The notes beneath the pieces are model-generated. The model made no database searches. It was not told the DNA's origin and worked only from the letters and a program-made list of their open reading frames with translations. Source: Leptospira kanakyensis (GTDB taxonomy: Bacteria; Spirochaetota; Leptospiria; Leptospirales; Leptospiraceae). From it: DNA of 64,000 nucleotides. A program made the translations under genes and the position numbers. Where the stretch lies: contig NZ_RQFG01000005.1 of NCBI RefSeq assembly GCF_004769235.1, positions 62,001 through 126,000 of the forward strand. The letters are read 5' to 3'. Below, piece after piece: positions 1-8,727 of this stretch (position 1 is the first letter of the stretch; every line of letters begins with the position of its first letter).

Positions 1-207
1 CCCGCTCGGGCGGGAGACATCATCCAAATTTATGGAAAACTCGTAAAATATGGAAAATCCTCTGTCACCTCTCGCACTTTAGCCATCACCAACAACCCAC
101 AAACGGGAAAAATGTCGGCAGTGATCGAAAGTGACATCACCTACGTTTGTTTAGGTGAGAATGGAAAACCTACAGCTTACTTTCGGAATTTTAACCCAAC
201 CACTTAG
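1..207 (+). CDS. Acyl-CoA thioesterase, hotdog fold (C-terminal part)
   Basis: An open frame runs from the first base of the window to TAG at 205-207, giving 68 residues; the start lies outside the window. The reading has the pattern of the C-terminal half of hotdog-fold acyl-CoA thioesterases (YciA/BFIT type): [19 protein letters not shown] followed by beta-strand segments. Such enzymes hydrolyse acyl-CoA thioesters in the cytoplasm. The end overlaps the convergent ubiX gene by 17 bases. Because only about half of the protein is visible, the substrate cannot be inferred; other hotdog thioesterases are possible. Confidence 0.7.
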   Translation, partial: PARAGDIIQIYGKLVKYGKSSVTSRTLAITNNPQTGKMSAVIESDITYVCLGENGKPTAYFRNFNPTT

Positions 208-787
208 GAAAAAGAGTTTGGTTCACACCAAGTAAATTAAATATCCTTCCTGCAATAAAATCACCCAAGTCATCTAATGTTTTTGGCATTTGGTAGAATC
301 CAGGGGATGCGGGAAGGATGATGGCCCCTGCTTCGTCCAGAGCCAAAAGATTTTTAAGGTGGATGCGGTTGTAGGGAGTTTCTCTCGGAACCACAATGAG
401 CCTTCTTCTTTCCTTCAAACTGACATCAGCGGCTCTTTCAATTAGATTTTCAGTAAGACCTGCCGACATGGAAGCTACAGTTTTCATACTACAAGGAATC
501 ACAACCATCCCATCCCAAGTGTTCGATCCACTGGCAATATCAGATCCTATATCAAAAAAATTACGAACATGAAACTTGTGTTTGGATTTTGTTTTCCACT
601 TAGTTTCGACAAAAGATAGAATCTCTTCTGCCGACTCCACCTTTGTTTCATACTCTTCGGAAAAGATACGTAAAGCCGCAGGACTAACCGTAATATAAGT
701 CTCACCTTCTAATTCGTAAAGAGCACGAAGGAACCGGGCCGCATAAATACTACCGCTGGCACCGGCAAGACCGACAACTAGTTTCAT
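191..787 (-). CDS. ubiX: Flavin prenyltransferase, UbiX/Pad1 family
   Basis: 198 residues, the usual family length. UbiX attaches dimethylallyl to FMN to make the prenylated flavin cofactor used by UbiD-type decarboxylases. Visible signatures are the N-terminal FMN-binding [15 protein letters not shown], the central [14 protein letters not shown] and the conserved [14 protein letters not shown]. The gene overlaps the upstream ubiA start by 4 bases (784-787), so the two are probably translationally coupled. The pairing with a prenyltransferase points to quinone synthesis. No UbiD partner lies in the window, and the sequence does not show whether the product is ubiquinone or menaquinone (the futalosine route uses UbiX/UbiA/UbiD relatives called MqnM/MqnP/MqnL). 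Confidence 0.93.
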   Translation of the reverse strand: MKLVVGLAGASGSIYAARFLRALYELEGETYITVSPAALRIFSEEYETKVESAEEILSFVETKWKTKSKHKFHVRNFFDIGSDIASGSNTWDGMVVIPCSMKTVASMSAGLTENLIERAADVSLKERRRLIVVPRETPYNRIHLKNLLALDEAGAIILPASPGFYQMPKTLDDLGDFIAGRIFNLLGVNQTLFPKWLG

Positions 788-1695
788 CGAAAACTAATTC
801 CAGAAGAAATCTTTAATAAAAATTCGTTCCATTTATCAAAAAGAATCGCAAGGAATAAAACCACACTGATCCAAGAATTGATTTGGTAAAAAACCATTGG
901 TAAGTCTTTCGATTTATATTGGTAAGAAATTTTATGTTCATATAAAACCAAAATTCCAATCACAGAAAGGATAAGGAAATACATGACCCCAAGGCCTGCA
1001 CTGATCCCTGCAAAAATAAAAAACACAAAAGAAAGGATATGGAGAATCACTGCAATGGCCCGAGATTTGGTTTCTCCAAGACGAGACGGAATGCTATGAA
1101 GATTTTCTTTTGCGTCAAAGTCCATATCCTGGATGGCATATAACACATCAAAGGCGGCAATATGAAAGAGTAATCCTAAAGAAAATAAAATAGGAACTAA
1201 ACTCACAGTTTCTGTGATGGCTATCCAAGCACCGAGTGGGGCAAGAGAGATGGCAAATCCCAAAACCAAATGACAAAAGAGAGTAAACCTTTTGGTCAGC
1301 GAATAAAGAAATAAAACAAAGAGAGCCGGGAAAGAAAGGAGGAAAGCCAGTTTGTTTACGAAGAAACTGGCAAAGATAAAAATAAAAGCAGAAAGACCGA
1401 TAAAAAGCAGAGCCGAGAGTTTGGAAATTTTTCCAGACGGGATTTCTCTATTTTGAGTGCGTGGGTTTTTTTCATCAATCTCCGAATCCACATACCGGTT
1501 GAATCCCATGGCGGCACTGCGAGCACTCACCATACAAACAAGGATCAGGGCCCCAATCCGCAGTAAATCCCCTGTATCTAGGGTGGATTCTAAGTAGGCC
1601 AGGATGAAACTAATCCCAGCGAAGGGCAAAGCAAAGAGTGTGTGGGAAAATTTTACCATTTTAGCGTAGAGAATTAGGTTTTTAAAGAAGTTCAT
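784..1695 (-). CDS. ubiA: UbiA-family prenyltransferase (4-hydroxybenzoate polyprenyltransferase-like)
   Basis: 303 residues with about eight hydrophobic membrane segments. Two aspartate-rich motifs that bind Mg-diphosphate are visible: [17 protein letters not shown] (NxxxDxxxD) and [18 protein letters not shown] (DxxxD plus SIP). UbiA proteins transfer a polyprenyl chain to an aromatic acid in the inner membrane. It is the first gene of a two-gene unit with ubiX. The start ATG at 1695 follows an AAAGGAT ribosome-binding site. The protein could be MqnP of the futalosine menaquinone route rather than UbiA itself; leptospires are reported to contain menaquinone, so that is quite possible. Confidence 0.93.
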   Translation of the reverse strand: MNFFKNLILYAKMVKFSHTLFALPFAGISFILAYLESTLDTGDLLRIGALILVCMVSARSAAMGFNRYVDSEIDEKNPRTQNREIPSGKISKLSALLFIGLSAFIFIFASFFVNKLAFLLSFPALFVLFLYSLTKRFTLFCHLVLGFAISLAPLGAWIAITETVSLVPILFSLGLLFHIAAFDVLYAIQDMDFDAKENLHSIPSRLGETKSRAIAVILHILSFVFFIFAGISAGLGVMYFLILSVIGILVLYEHKISYQYKSKDLPMVFYQINSWISVVLFLAILFDKWNEFLLKISSGISFR

Positions 1696-1788
1696 GGCAT
1701 CCTTTCTGCCCTTAGTTTAGACAGTCGGAAGGTTTTTTGGTTCATTCTGATTCGATTTCTTCCGTTCTTAGAACCAAGGTCACAAATT

Positions 1789-2622
1789 ATGAATATCCGT
1801 CTTTCTTTTCTTGGGCGATTCCCCGCATCCACTGTGACAATCGGGATTTTTCTCCTCACTACTGTAAATTTTTCTCATCCGAGTCTTGAGGATCGCCCCC
1901 TTCGGATTTTTTTCCATTGTGGGAAAGAACTCTTCACCAAAATGGATGAGGAAGGCCGCGGGGGTCTCAGTGCCCTCCTAGGTTTTGTCGAAAGAGAAAA
2001 AATGGATTTGGATTTAAAACGTGGGAAAGGTTACATGTTGTACCCTTTTACTCCAAAAGACAAACCCTTAGAATTTCCCTTTGATGGATTCACTCTCGGG
2101 AAACCGAGAGAAATGAACCATGGCCCCGTAAAACTTGGTTTAGGTTCCATCCAAGAACTCATCGATGTCAAAAATATTGAGGACTATGATGGTTGGATTG
2201 TTTATGTAGGTAGTGATGATGAAACCAAAATCCCTCTCCTTCCTTGGCAAAACCATCCCGAACTTCCCCTCTTCCTTCTTGTAGAAGGAAAACCGCAAGC
2301 CCGGTTTCGTTATCTTTCAAATGTCCATCAAATTGAATGCCCCAAAGACTACGGAAGGCTTGGCACTTTGAACTTATTCTTTCGCAAACGAAACTTAATT
2401 CGTTTGGATTATAAACTAGAATCCATTAACTTAACAGATCGCAACCGTTCTTGGAAACAAAGAAAGGAATCAGAAACGGAAGAAGGCCTAGAGAAACCTA
2501 CTCCGAAAACGAAGGACATAGGGAAGAAAGAGGACAAGTCGAACAAAATGTCCGGCGGGCTTGGCAATTCTTACGACCGAGAAATATTAGGTACAGAGAT
2601 AGGTTTCGGCAAATCTCCTTAG
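1789..2622 (+). CDS. Exported hypothetical protein, weak 5'-nucleotidase-like N-terminus
   Basis: 277 residues. An N-terminal hydrophobic segment (about residues 13-28) looks like a signal peptide, so the product is probably exported. After it, LRIFFHCGKELF and GGLSALLGFVEREK sit in the same order as the LHTNDxHS and GGLARxATLIK segments of the 5'-nucleotidase metallophosphatase family, but the metal-binding Asp and His residues are absent, so catalysis is not supported. The last ~40 residues are charged and low in complexity, and their DNA is antisense to the iron-sulfur end of nth: the two genes overlap by 125 bases. I do not recognise a function. Confidence 0.7.
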   Translation: MNIRLSFLGRFPASTVTIGIFLLTTVNFSHPSLEDRPLRIFFHCGKELFTKMDEEGRGGLSALLGFVEREKMDLDLKRGKGYMLYPFTPKDKPLEFPFDGFTLGKPREMNHGPVKLGLGSIQELIDVKNIEDYDGWIVYVGSDDETKIPLLPWQNHPELPLFLLVEGKPQARFRYLSNVHQIECPKDYGRLGTLNLFFRKRNLIRLDYKLESINLTDRNRSWKQRKESETEEGLEKPTPKTKDIGKKEDKSNKMSGGLGNSYDREILGTEIGFGKSP

Positions 2623-3139
2623 GTGTGATTTTCATCATCTCCCGTTCAATTTGTACGGGATCTGTTTTTTTGGTAAAACCCAATCGTTTGGTAAGACGTT
2701 TCACGTGGGTATCCACAACAAACCCTTCCACCACTCCATAAATTTCTGCAAGCACCACATTGGCCGTTTTTCTTCCAAACCCAGGGAGTTTGATGGCCTC
2801 TTCCATTGTTTTTGGAATTTCACCACCAAATTCGGAAAGAACCATTCGCGCAAAACCTTGGATGCTTTTGGCTTTGTTTTTATAAAATCCTGTGGAGAAG
2901 ATTTTTTTCTCTATGGCTTGCAGAGGTGCACTCGCAAAGGATTCTAAAGTGGGAAAGGTACGAAAAAGTTCCGGTGTGACTTGGTTCACACGTTCATCCG
3001 TACACTGTGCACTTAAAATGACAGCGATGGCCAATTCATAAGGTTTTGTAAACGTGAGGGGGGTTTCTACGGCACCGAACTCCGCCTCTAGGAGACGGTA
3101 GACTTCGGTGATTTTTGGTGTTTTTCTGGATTGTTTCAA
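2498..3139 (-). CDS. nth: Endonuclease III
   Basis: 213 residues, matching the family. Endonuclease III is a bifunctional DNA glycosylase/AP lyase that removes oxidised pyrimidines in base-excision repair. The helix-hairpin-helix reads LPGFGRKTANVVL with catalytic Lys124; the catalytic Asp is D143 in VDTHVKRL; the 4Fe-4S cluster ligands are C192, C199, C202 and C208 (C-x6-C-x2-C-x5-C). It lies downstream of rpmB on the same strand with a 22-base gap. The 3' end, coding for residues ~173-213 including the cluster, is overlapped by the opposing gene at 1789-2622. Confidence 0.96.
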   Translation of the reverse strand: MKQSRKTPKITEVYRLLEAEFGAVETPLTFTKPYELAIAVILSAQCTDERVNQVTPELFRTFPTLESFASAPLQAIEKKIFSTGFYKNKAKSIQGFARMVLSEFGGEIPKTMEEAIKLPGFGRKTANVVLAEIYGVVEGFVVDTHVKRLTKRLGFTKKTDPVQIEREMMKITPKEICRNLSLYLIFLGRKNCQARRTFCSTCPLSSLCPSFSE

Positions 3140-3161
3140 TCCAAAAGAGCGCTTAAAAGAT

Positions 3162-3446
3162 TTAAGCTGCTGGTTGTGCTTTTGGAGTGATCCCTACGTA
3201 TTTTTTAGGAGTGATTGCAGTGATATCGCCGCCGTGGTCTTTAATTGCCACTTTCAAACCTTTTTTACGAAGAGTTCGCAAAGCACGTGTAGAAATCTTA
3301 ACGCGAACCCAACGGTTCTCGTCTTCCAAAAAGATTTTCTTTGTGATCACATTCACCTTCCAGATACGGCGATTCTTTTTATGAGAATGGGATACGTTGT
3401 TCCCTGCCGTTGTTCCTTTTCCGGTTACTACACATGTTCTAGCCAT
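3162..3446 (-). CDS. rpmB: 50S ribosomal protein L28
   Basis: 94 residues. The N-terminus [20 protein letters not shown] and the following HKKNRRIW are typical of bacterial L28, as is the downstream [19 protein letters not shown]28 is a structural protein of the large ribosomal subunit. The cysteine pair of zinc-binding L28 forms is not present (a single Cys5), so this is the zinc-independent type. It sits 18 bases after the LOG-family gene and 22 before nth, a likely three-gene unit on the minus strand. Confidence 0.97.
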   Translation of the reverse strand: MARTCVVTGKGTTAGNNVSHSHKKNRRIWKVNVITKKIFLEDENRWVRVKISTRALRTLRKKGLKVAIKDHGGDITAITPKKYVGITPKAQPAA

Positions 3447-3464
3447 AATTATTACCTTGTTTCG

Positions 3465-4229
3465 CTATGTTTTTGTACCCGTGGAATGGGTCAATTCGAA
3501 ACGAATCTTTTCCTGAAAGAATCGAAGTGCCTCTTCTGGACTGTCTGCAAACCCAAATAAATCCAAATCTTCTTCTGAAATCAGACGCATCTCTGCGAGC
3601 TTTTTGAAATTGATCACTTGGGTCCAAAATTCCTTTCCATAGAGAAGGATGGGGATTTTCGATTTTTTTCCTGTCTGCACCAGGGTTAAGGTTTCAAAAA
3701 GTTCATCGAAGGTTCCAAACCCACCAGGAAAGGCAACCATCCCCCGGCAAGCCTTCATAAACCAAAGTTTTCTCATAAAGAAATAATGAAATTCGAAGGT
3801 AAGTTCTGGATCTACATAAGGATTCACATGTTGTTCATGGGGAAGGACGATATTGAGAGCCACCGACTTGGCCCCAGCTTCTCTGGCTCCCCGGTTTCCT
3901 GCTTCCATAATCCCAGGCCCGCCGCCAGTGCAAATATTAAGATTACGACCGGGCCGATCTGCTTTGATACTGGTAGCCCATTCCGAAATTAGTTTCGCAA
4001 AAGCCGTAGCTTCTTCATAATAATTGCTGAGTGCATCCAAAGCTGAAGGAGGGTTTGACTTCGGAGACTCCGGTGCAGGAATCCTTGCCGATCCGAACAC
4101 TACAATGGTATCAGTGATTCCTTGGGATTGGAATTCTGATTTGGGGTGCAGGTATTCCGAAAGGATACGAACGGGACCGGCTTCATTTCCCCATAAAAAA
4201 TTTTGGTTCTCAAACGCTAAATCAGTCAT
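3465..4229 (-). CDS. LOG-family nucleotide-binding protein (TIGR00730-like)
   Basis: 254 residues with the Rossmann-like fold signatures of the LOG family: GGGPGIMEAGNRGA and the hallmark PGGFGTFDELFETLTLVQTG (PGGxGTxxE). LOG proteins hydrolyse nucleoside 5'-monophosphates to base and ribose 5-phosphate (cytokinin-activating in plants; PpnN and others in bacteria), so a phosphoribohydrolase role is likely, but the preferred nucleotide cannot be read from sequence. It is the first gene of the LOG-rpmB-nth run and is divergent from the unknown gene at 4264, with only 34 bases between the starts that must hold both promoters. Confidence 0.9.
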   Translation of the reverse strand: MTDLAFENQNFLWGNEAGPVRILSEYLHPKSEFQSQGITDTIVVFGSARIPAPESPKSNPPSALDALSNYYEEATAFAKLISEWATSIKADRPGRNLNICTGGGPGIMEAGNRGAREAGAKSVALNIVLPHEQHVNPYVDPELTFEFHYFFMRKLWFMKACRGMVAFPGGFGTFDELFETLTLVQTGKKSKIPILLYGKEFWTQVINFKKLAEMRLISEEDLDLFGFADSPEEALRFFQEKIRFELTHSTGTKT

Positions 4230-4263
4230 CTTGTTATCTTAGATCGACCGATTGGAATAAAAA

Positions 4264-5112
4264 ATGCGGAAATTCCCAAAAACACTTCTTGTCTCTATTT
4301 CTTTAGAACATCTCCCTATGACAGAGACGGAACTCAAACAATTCTGTATTGAATGGGATGATTCTAGATTTCAAAATCTAAGACCGGCCATTGTTACCAG
4401 CTGGAAATCGGAACCTTTAGCAGTGGGACGATCTCGATTGGAATTAGAATTGTTGGTTCCTTTACGGTTTTGGAATGGCCTCTTCTTCTATTTTTTTCCA
4501 AATTGGTATTCCCAAAAAGAAAAATACAAACTAATCCACATTATACGGAACTATATTTTATTTAAAGAGGCAAAACAAAAGCCAAAAGGTTTCAAAGAAC
4601 TTTGGATTGGTTTTTGGAATCGACCCATATCGATTGTTTGGTTGAATTTGGGATTTACAAAGCTCCGGATGGATTTGGATTTAGATTCAAAATTTTTACC
4701 GAACGCACACCCTCTTCATTACGAAGGTGAAAAAAAACTCTACTTTCGCACCGGATATTTAAAAAGTATCACCTACCGGTTGACGAAAAAAGAATTTAAA
4801 GCCCCTTACCCTAAGTTTGCAGAAATGTACATTCTAACAAGAGACAAACATTCTGACCAAAGTTTAGGAAAAACATATTATAGTTTTCTTGGGTATTTAC
4901 TAGAAACTAAAGCCGACGAATACCTGTTATCCTATTTCGGACTAAATCCTATCTTACCAAAATCAACTAGAGACAAAATTCCGAATGAAATATGGGATTT
5001 GATTCATCCGCAGATTCAGTCCCAATGGTTGGAACCAAATCTTTTGGGAAATGAATTAGAATTTAGGACTGTCTACCAGGTTTCCACTTCTTCGCAGAAT
5101 CATCTAAGATGA
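4264..5112 (+). CDS. Hypothetical protein
   Basis: 282 residues with no recognised domain. The sequence is rich in aromatic residues (many Trp, Tyr, Phe) and has no signal peptide or clear transmembrane helix, although LRFWNGLFFYFFPNWY is locally hydrophobic. The codon pattern looks like that of neighbouring genes, supporting a real gene. The 3' end overlaps the convergent small DNA-binding gene by 50 bases. Divergent from the LOG gene. Function unknown. Confidence 0.7.
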   Translation: MRKFPKTLLVSISLEHLPMTETELKQFCIEWDDSRFQNLRPAIVTSWKSEPLAVGRSRLELELLVPLRFWNGLFFYFFPNWYSQKEKYKLIHIIRNYILFKEAKQKPKGFKELWIGFWNRPISIVWLNLGFTKLRMDLDLDSKFLPNAHPLHYEGEKKLYFRTGYLKSITYRLTKKEFKAPYPKFAEMYILTRDKHSDQSLGKTYYSFLGYLLETKADEYLLSYFGLNPILPKSTRDKIPNEIWDLIHPQIQSQWLEPNLLGNELEFRTVYQVSTSSQNHLR

Positions 5113-5272
5113 TAAAACGAGAGTTTTTACCGATAACAACCTCATTGATTTTTTTATCTTGTAAAGCGCGATAAACAGAGGTTCTGCTAGTGTTTTTCTT
5201 TTCAGCGAAATACTTGATCTCCAATAAATTTTTACTGATTTGTTTGCATGTATTCACTAGTGCATCTGACAT
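5063..5272 (-). CDS. Small helix-turn-helix DNA-binding protein (excisionase/MerR-like fold)
   Basis: 69 residues. The segment LLEIKYFAEKKNTSRTSVYR followed by ALQDKKINEVVIGKNSRFIIL resembles the winged-helix domains of excisionases and small MerR-like proteins: helix-turn-helix with SRTSVYR as recognition helix, then a beta hairpin wing. An AGAGAGG ribosome-binding site lies 10 bases before the ATG at 5272. It is overlapped at its 3' end by the convergent gene 4264-5112. It stands alone, with no integrase or phage genes around it, so a regulatory role is more likely than a recombination role. Target unknown. Confidence 0.65.
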   Translation of the reverse strand: MSDALVNTCKQISKNLLEIKYFAEKKNTSRTSVYRALQDKKINEVVIGKNSRFIILDDSAKKWKPGRQS

Positions 5273-5329
5273 TGTTGGACTAACCTCTCTTACGTTAGAC
5301 AGATTGTTCGCCGAAGTGATTTTATTTTT

Positions 5330-6226
5330 TTAAAAACGATCCAATCGAATGGAAAATTCTATCTGTTTTTCGGAATTTGGTGCAATCGTTTTAGGATTAC
5401 CACCAGGGAAATGTAAAAAATTCCCAGTTCCTGTCATAGGTTCTATCGCTATAGACCTTCTATCTTGTGGTGTATACACTTGATAAAAATCACCACCTTG
5501 GATGATGAGTTTTTCTTTTTTATTCATAGAGAATAGACCTATATAAGAATTTTCTCCATCAATGGATGCATAAAGATCATCTAAGTTTTTTCCGACAAGT
5601 GTCTCTTCAGAATTTAATACAGTCACATCGTTCTGAATTTTTTCTGGCAACAAATAGTCTCCTAACTTAACCTTATGAAATCCAGAACCAAATAAAAATA
5701 AATCATCGATAGATTCATCTTCGTTCCAACGAAAGTATGGATGGATACCGAGTGCAAAAGGAAATTCTGTATCAGACATGTTTTTCAATCGGTAAAGGAT
5801 CTTTAACTCTGATGGATACAACAAATAACATTCTCTGATCTGAATTTTTGAGAGTAAACTACCCTTCCAACTTGTGGGGATTTCCATTTCAAATTCAGCA
5901 TAAGACTCTTTATCACCAATTTCTTCAGCAACCAAATGCCTGGGTAAGTTGTGATAAAGGCCGTGTAAAGGGATTCCATTTCCATCGGTCAGCCAGTGAG
6001 TGCTCGGATAAAACGGTTCTCTGGCCCAAGGATTGGGCTCTAGGCGGTTGACCCAAGGAAACATCAAAAAGGATCCAGAAGCAAAAAAAGGATCGGGGGC
6101 CCTATGTCCAGAAACCACAGAAACGGGTTTTCCATCCACAGGTGAGAGAAGATGCAAACCAAGCCATTGGCCGCCACCTGTTGGGTGGGTCTCAAAACTG
6201 GACTGTTTTGTTTTCAGTTGGTACAA
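5330..6226 (-). CDS. Aldose 1-epimerase family protein
   Basis: 298 residues. Family motifs are in order: WVNRL (sugar contact, about residue 60), PLHGLYHNLPR, GIHPYFRW with the catalytic His, and IAIEPMTGTGN near the C-terminus with the catalytic Glu. Aldose 1-epimerases (GalM and YeaD/YihR relatives) interconvert alpha and beta anomers of hexoses in the cytoplasm. It lies 57 bases upstream of the small HTH gene on the same strand and diverges from sppA. It might equally act on a phosphorylated hexose, as the YeaD branch does. Confidence 0.88.
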   Translation of the reverse strand: MYQLKTKQSSFETHPTGGGQWLGLHLLSPVDGKPVSVVSGHRAPDPFFASGSFLMFPWVNRLEPNPWAREPFYPSTHWLTDGNGIPLHGLYHNLPRHLVAEEIGDKESYAEFEMEIPTSWKGSLLSKIQIRECYLLYPSELKILYRLKNMSDTEFPFALGIHPYFRWNEDESIDDLFLFGSGFHKVKLGDYLLPEKIQNDVTVLNSEETLVGKNLDDLYASIDGENSYIGLFSMNKKEKLIIQGGDFYQVYTPQDRRSIAIEPMTGTGNFLHFPGGNPKTIAPNSEKQIEFSIRLDRF

Positions 6227-6281
6227 GATTTATCTCCCAAAAATGATTGAAGTCATAGTTTGCCATCTTAGAAAGGTTTGT

Positions 6282-7280
6282 ATGCCTTCAAGAAAGCCTT
6301 TTCTTTTCGTTTTTGTCGTTCTGCTTTCGGTTCTTTTTACCGAATCTTGTGTCATTGGGAACAGTATGAACTTGTTACCGCAAAGTGGCAAGGCTGATTT
6401 CGAAGAGAAACTCATTGCTGGAAGGGATCAAGAAAAAATCGTCATCATCTCTATCGAAGGAATGATTTCTGATGATTCCAAAGAATCTTTTTTTGGCCCA
6501 CCCACTGAATCGATGGTAGCTCGGGTCAAAGAATCCCTCAAATATGCAGAGCGAGATCCAGATGTAAAAGCTGTGATTTTAAAAATCAACTCTCCCGGTG
6601 GAACTGTCACTGCCAGCGATATCATTTACCAAGAAGTTTTAAAATTTAAAACAAGAAAATCCATTCCAGTATTTGCAGGATTTATGGATACAGCAGCCAG
6701 TGGAGCTTACTACATCGCAATGGCTACGGATGCAATTGGCGCTCACCCAACAACTGTTACAGGTTCAGTCGGTGTCATCATGTCTGGTTTCAATGTAAAA
6801 GAAGGTTTGGATAAAATTGGAGTGAAGGATCAATCTTTTACATCTGGCCCAAACAAAGCACTTGGTTCCCCTCTTACAGAGATGACTGCAGAACAAAGAA
6901 AAATCCTTCAATCCATCATTGATAGTTTGTATGGCCGTTTTTTTGAAGTTGTTAAAAAAGGAAGATCAAACGTTTCTGAGGCTCGCCTCAAAGAAATTTG
7001 TGACGGAAGGATCTTCACAGCAGAACAAGCTAAAAAAGAAGGGATGATTGATTTCATTGGATACTTTGATGACTTTGTTTATCAATCCATGCAACATCCA
7101 AAATTCCAAGGGAACCGAAACGGGAACCCACGTGTCATCACTTACCAAAGAGGGAAAGGTCGTGTAGATAATATCTACCAAGCAACTGATTCCAACAAAA
7201 ACCCTTTTTCTTTAGGAATTGCTGATAAAATCCTCGGAACAGGAACCAACGCTAAGTTTCTTTATCTTTGGGATCTATAA
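6282..7280 (+). CDS. sppA: Signal peptide peptidase SppA, short form (lipoprotein-like N-terminus)
   Basis: I take ATG 6282 as the start (332 residues) because GAAAGG lies 7 bases upstream and a signal sequence follows directly; the frame stays open further upstream into the antisense of the epimerase. The hydrophobic segment ends in FTESC, a loose spirochaetal lipobox, so the enzyme may be lipid-anchored. SppA digests cleaved signal peptides with a Ser/Lys dyad: Ser140 lies in TAASGAYYIAM and Lys192 in SGPNKALGSP. Their 52-residue spacing is that of the Bacillus short form. The SPGGTVTASD strand motif is also present. It is followed at 20 bases by the MBOAT gene. Confidence 0.92.
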   Translation: MPSRKPFLFVFVVLLSVLFTESCVIGNSMNLLPQSGKADFEEKLIAGRDQEKIVIISIEGMISDDSKESFFGPPTESMVARVKESLKYAERDPDVKAVILKINSPGGTVTASDIIYQEVLKFKTRKSIPVFAGFMDTAASGAYYIAMATDAIGAHPTTVTGSVGVIMSGFNVKEGLDKIGVKDQSFTSGPNKALGSPLTEMTAEQRKILQSIIDSLYGRFFEVVKKGRSNVSEARLKEICDGRIFTAEQAKKEGMIDFIGYFDDFVYQSMQHPKFQGNRNGNPRVITYQRGKGRVDNIYQATDSNKNPFSLGIADKILGTGTNAKFLYLWDL

Positions 7281-7299
7281 TTTCAAGGCCAACTAATCA

Positions 7300-8727
7300 A
7301 TGTTATTTAACTCTATTCCCTATTTACTTCTTTTTGCGTATACATATTTAATTTACTGGAACATTCCACAAAAAGGAAGAAAACCATTATTGGTTCTCTC
7401 TTCCTTAATTTTTTATGCGTATTTCAGTTTTCCTTTTTTGTTTCACTTCCTTCTTGTAATTCTTGTCAATTATGGATTTAGTGAATGGATTTTTAATCGA
7501 AAAGAAAAAGGAGAAAAATACAACAGATTACTTTTTGCCATCGTAGCATTAAACTTAGTCAATTTAGGTTTTTTTAAGTATTTCTACTTCTTTACTGGAT
7601 CGTTGTATTCGCTCACAGGTTATCCAGCCTTCAAAGAAATCTCTGGATCTTGGAGTATCTTTTTACCGCTAGCAATTAGTTTTTATACCTTCCAAATCAT
7701 TGCCGTGCAGGTGGACATCCATAGAGGAATCATAGAAAAAAGAATGTCCGCAGTGGACTACTTTCTCTTCATTCTTTTCTTCCCTCAATTGATCGCAGGC
7801 CCCATCATGCGTTCCCAAGATTTTCTTCCGCAACTAGACAACCCAACGATTGATTCAGACCGAATGAAAAAAGGTCTTTTTCTCATCATTGGTGGTCTTT
7901 TTAAGAAGGTAATCATCGCAGAAAATATTTCACCGATCATTTCTCCTATCTTTATGGATCCTGCTAAATTCGATAGTTTTTCGATATTTTTCAGTGTTCT
8001 TGCCTTCGCCATACAAGTGTATTGTGACTTCTCAGGATATACAGATATGGCACGCGGATCGGCAAATTTACTGGGATATGAAATTCCGGAAAACTTCCAA
8101 GGTCCATTTTTTTCCCAGTCGTTCCGAGAACTTTGGTCTAGATGGCATATCACTCTTTCTTCTTGGCTCAGAGATTATATTTATATCCCACTCGGCGGTA
8201 GCAAAGGCTCGATCTTTCGTTCCAACGTAAACTCGTTCATCACAATGTGTCTTGGTGGACTGTGGCACGGAGCCAACTGGGCCTTTGTATTTTGGGGAGC
8301 TTATTTAGGAGCCCTGATTTGGATTGAAAGGTCTTTGTATTTACACCGAGGAAAAAAGAAATTCCTTCCTGATACCCTTCCATTTGTGGGAATCATTCGA
8401 ACCATCGTTGTGTTTATCATCTTCACTTTTTCTGGCGTTTTTTTCCGAGCCGCCGCACGTGGCGATGAATCGATGAATGTAGCCTATGAAATTTTTAAAG
8501 GTGTATTAACGTTTCGTAACACCGGAGAAACTCTTAGCCGAGTGGATGAACTACCGACTTTCATTGCTCTTGGTTTGATGTTTAACTGGTTCCAATATTC
8601 AAACTTTGTTTATGAAAAACTAAAACCTTACCAAAATATCCTCCTTCCTTTCCTTGCCGTAGTCATTTTGTTACTACTTGGAATCTTTGGAGATGGTGGA
8701 CAAGATTTTATCTACTTCCAATTCTAA
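7300..8727 (+). CDS. MBOAT-family O-acyltransferase (AlgI/DltB-like)
   Basis: 475 residues with about ten transmembrane helices. MBOAT hallmarks are present: FFPQLIAGPIMRSQDFLPQL, CDFSGYTDMARGSANLLGY, FRELWSRWHITLSSWLRDYI and the catalytic His in CLGGLWHGANWAFVFWGAY. AlgI-type proteins pass acyl groups (usually acetyl) across the inner membrane to an extracytoplasmic partner that acylates polysaccharide. An AlgJ/AlgX-like (SGNH) partner normally follows; here the next gene is an unrelated lipoprotein overlapping by 50 bases, so the partner must lie elsewhere. A role in O-acetylating surface glycan is inferred. Confidence 0.93.
   Translation: MLFNSIPYLLLFAYTYLIYWNIPQKGRKPLLVLSSLIFYAYFSFPFLFHFLLVILVNYGFSEWIFNRKEKGEKYNRLLFAIVALNLVNLGFFKYFYFFTGSLYSLTGYPAFKEISGSWSIFLPLAISFYTFQIIAVQVDIHRGIIEKRMSAVDYFLFILFFPQLIAGPIMRSQDFLPQLDNPTIDSDRMKKGLFLIIGGLFKKVIIAENISPIISPIFMDPAKFDSFSIFFSVLAFAIQVYCDFSGYTDMARGSANLLGYEIPENFQGPFFSQSFRELWSRWHITLSSWLRDYIYIPLGGSKGSIFRSNVNSFITMCLGGLWHGANWAFVFWGAYLGALIWIERSLYLHRGKKKFLPDTLPFVGIIRTIVVFIIFTFSGVFFRAAARGDESMNVAYEIFKGVLTFRNTGETLSRVDELPTFIALGLMFNWFQYSNFVYEKLKPYQNILLPFLAVVILLLLGIFGDGGQDFIYFQF

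Noticed and set aside
5063..5272. Prophage or integrative element marker
   Set aside because: The small winged-helix gene has no integrase, attachment repeats or phage genes beside it.
6033..6281. N-terminal extension of SppA
   Set aside because: It would be antisense to the epimerase start and would bury the signal sequence 83 residues in; ATG 6282 has its own ribosome-binding site.
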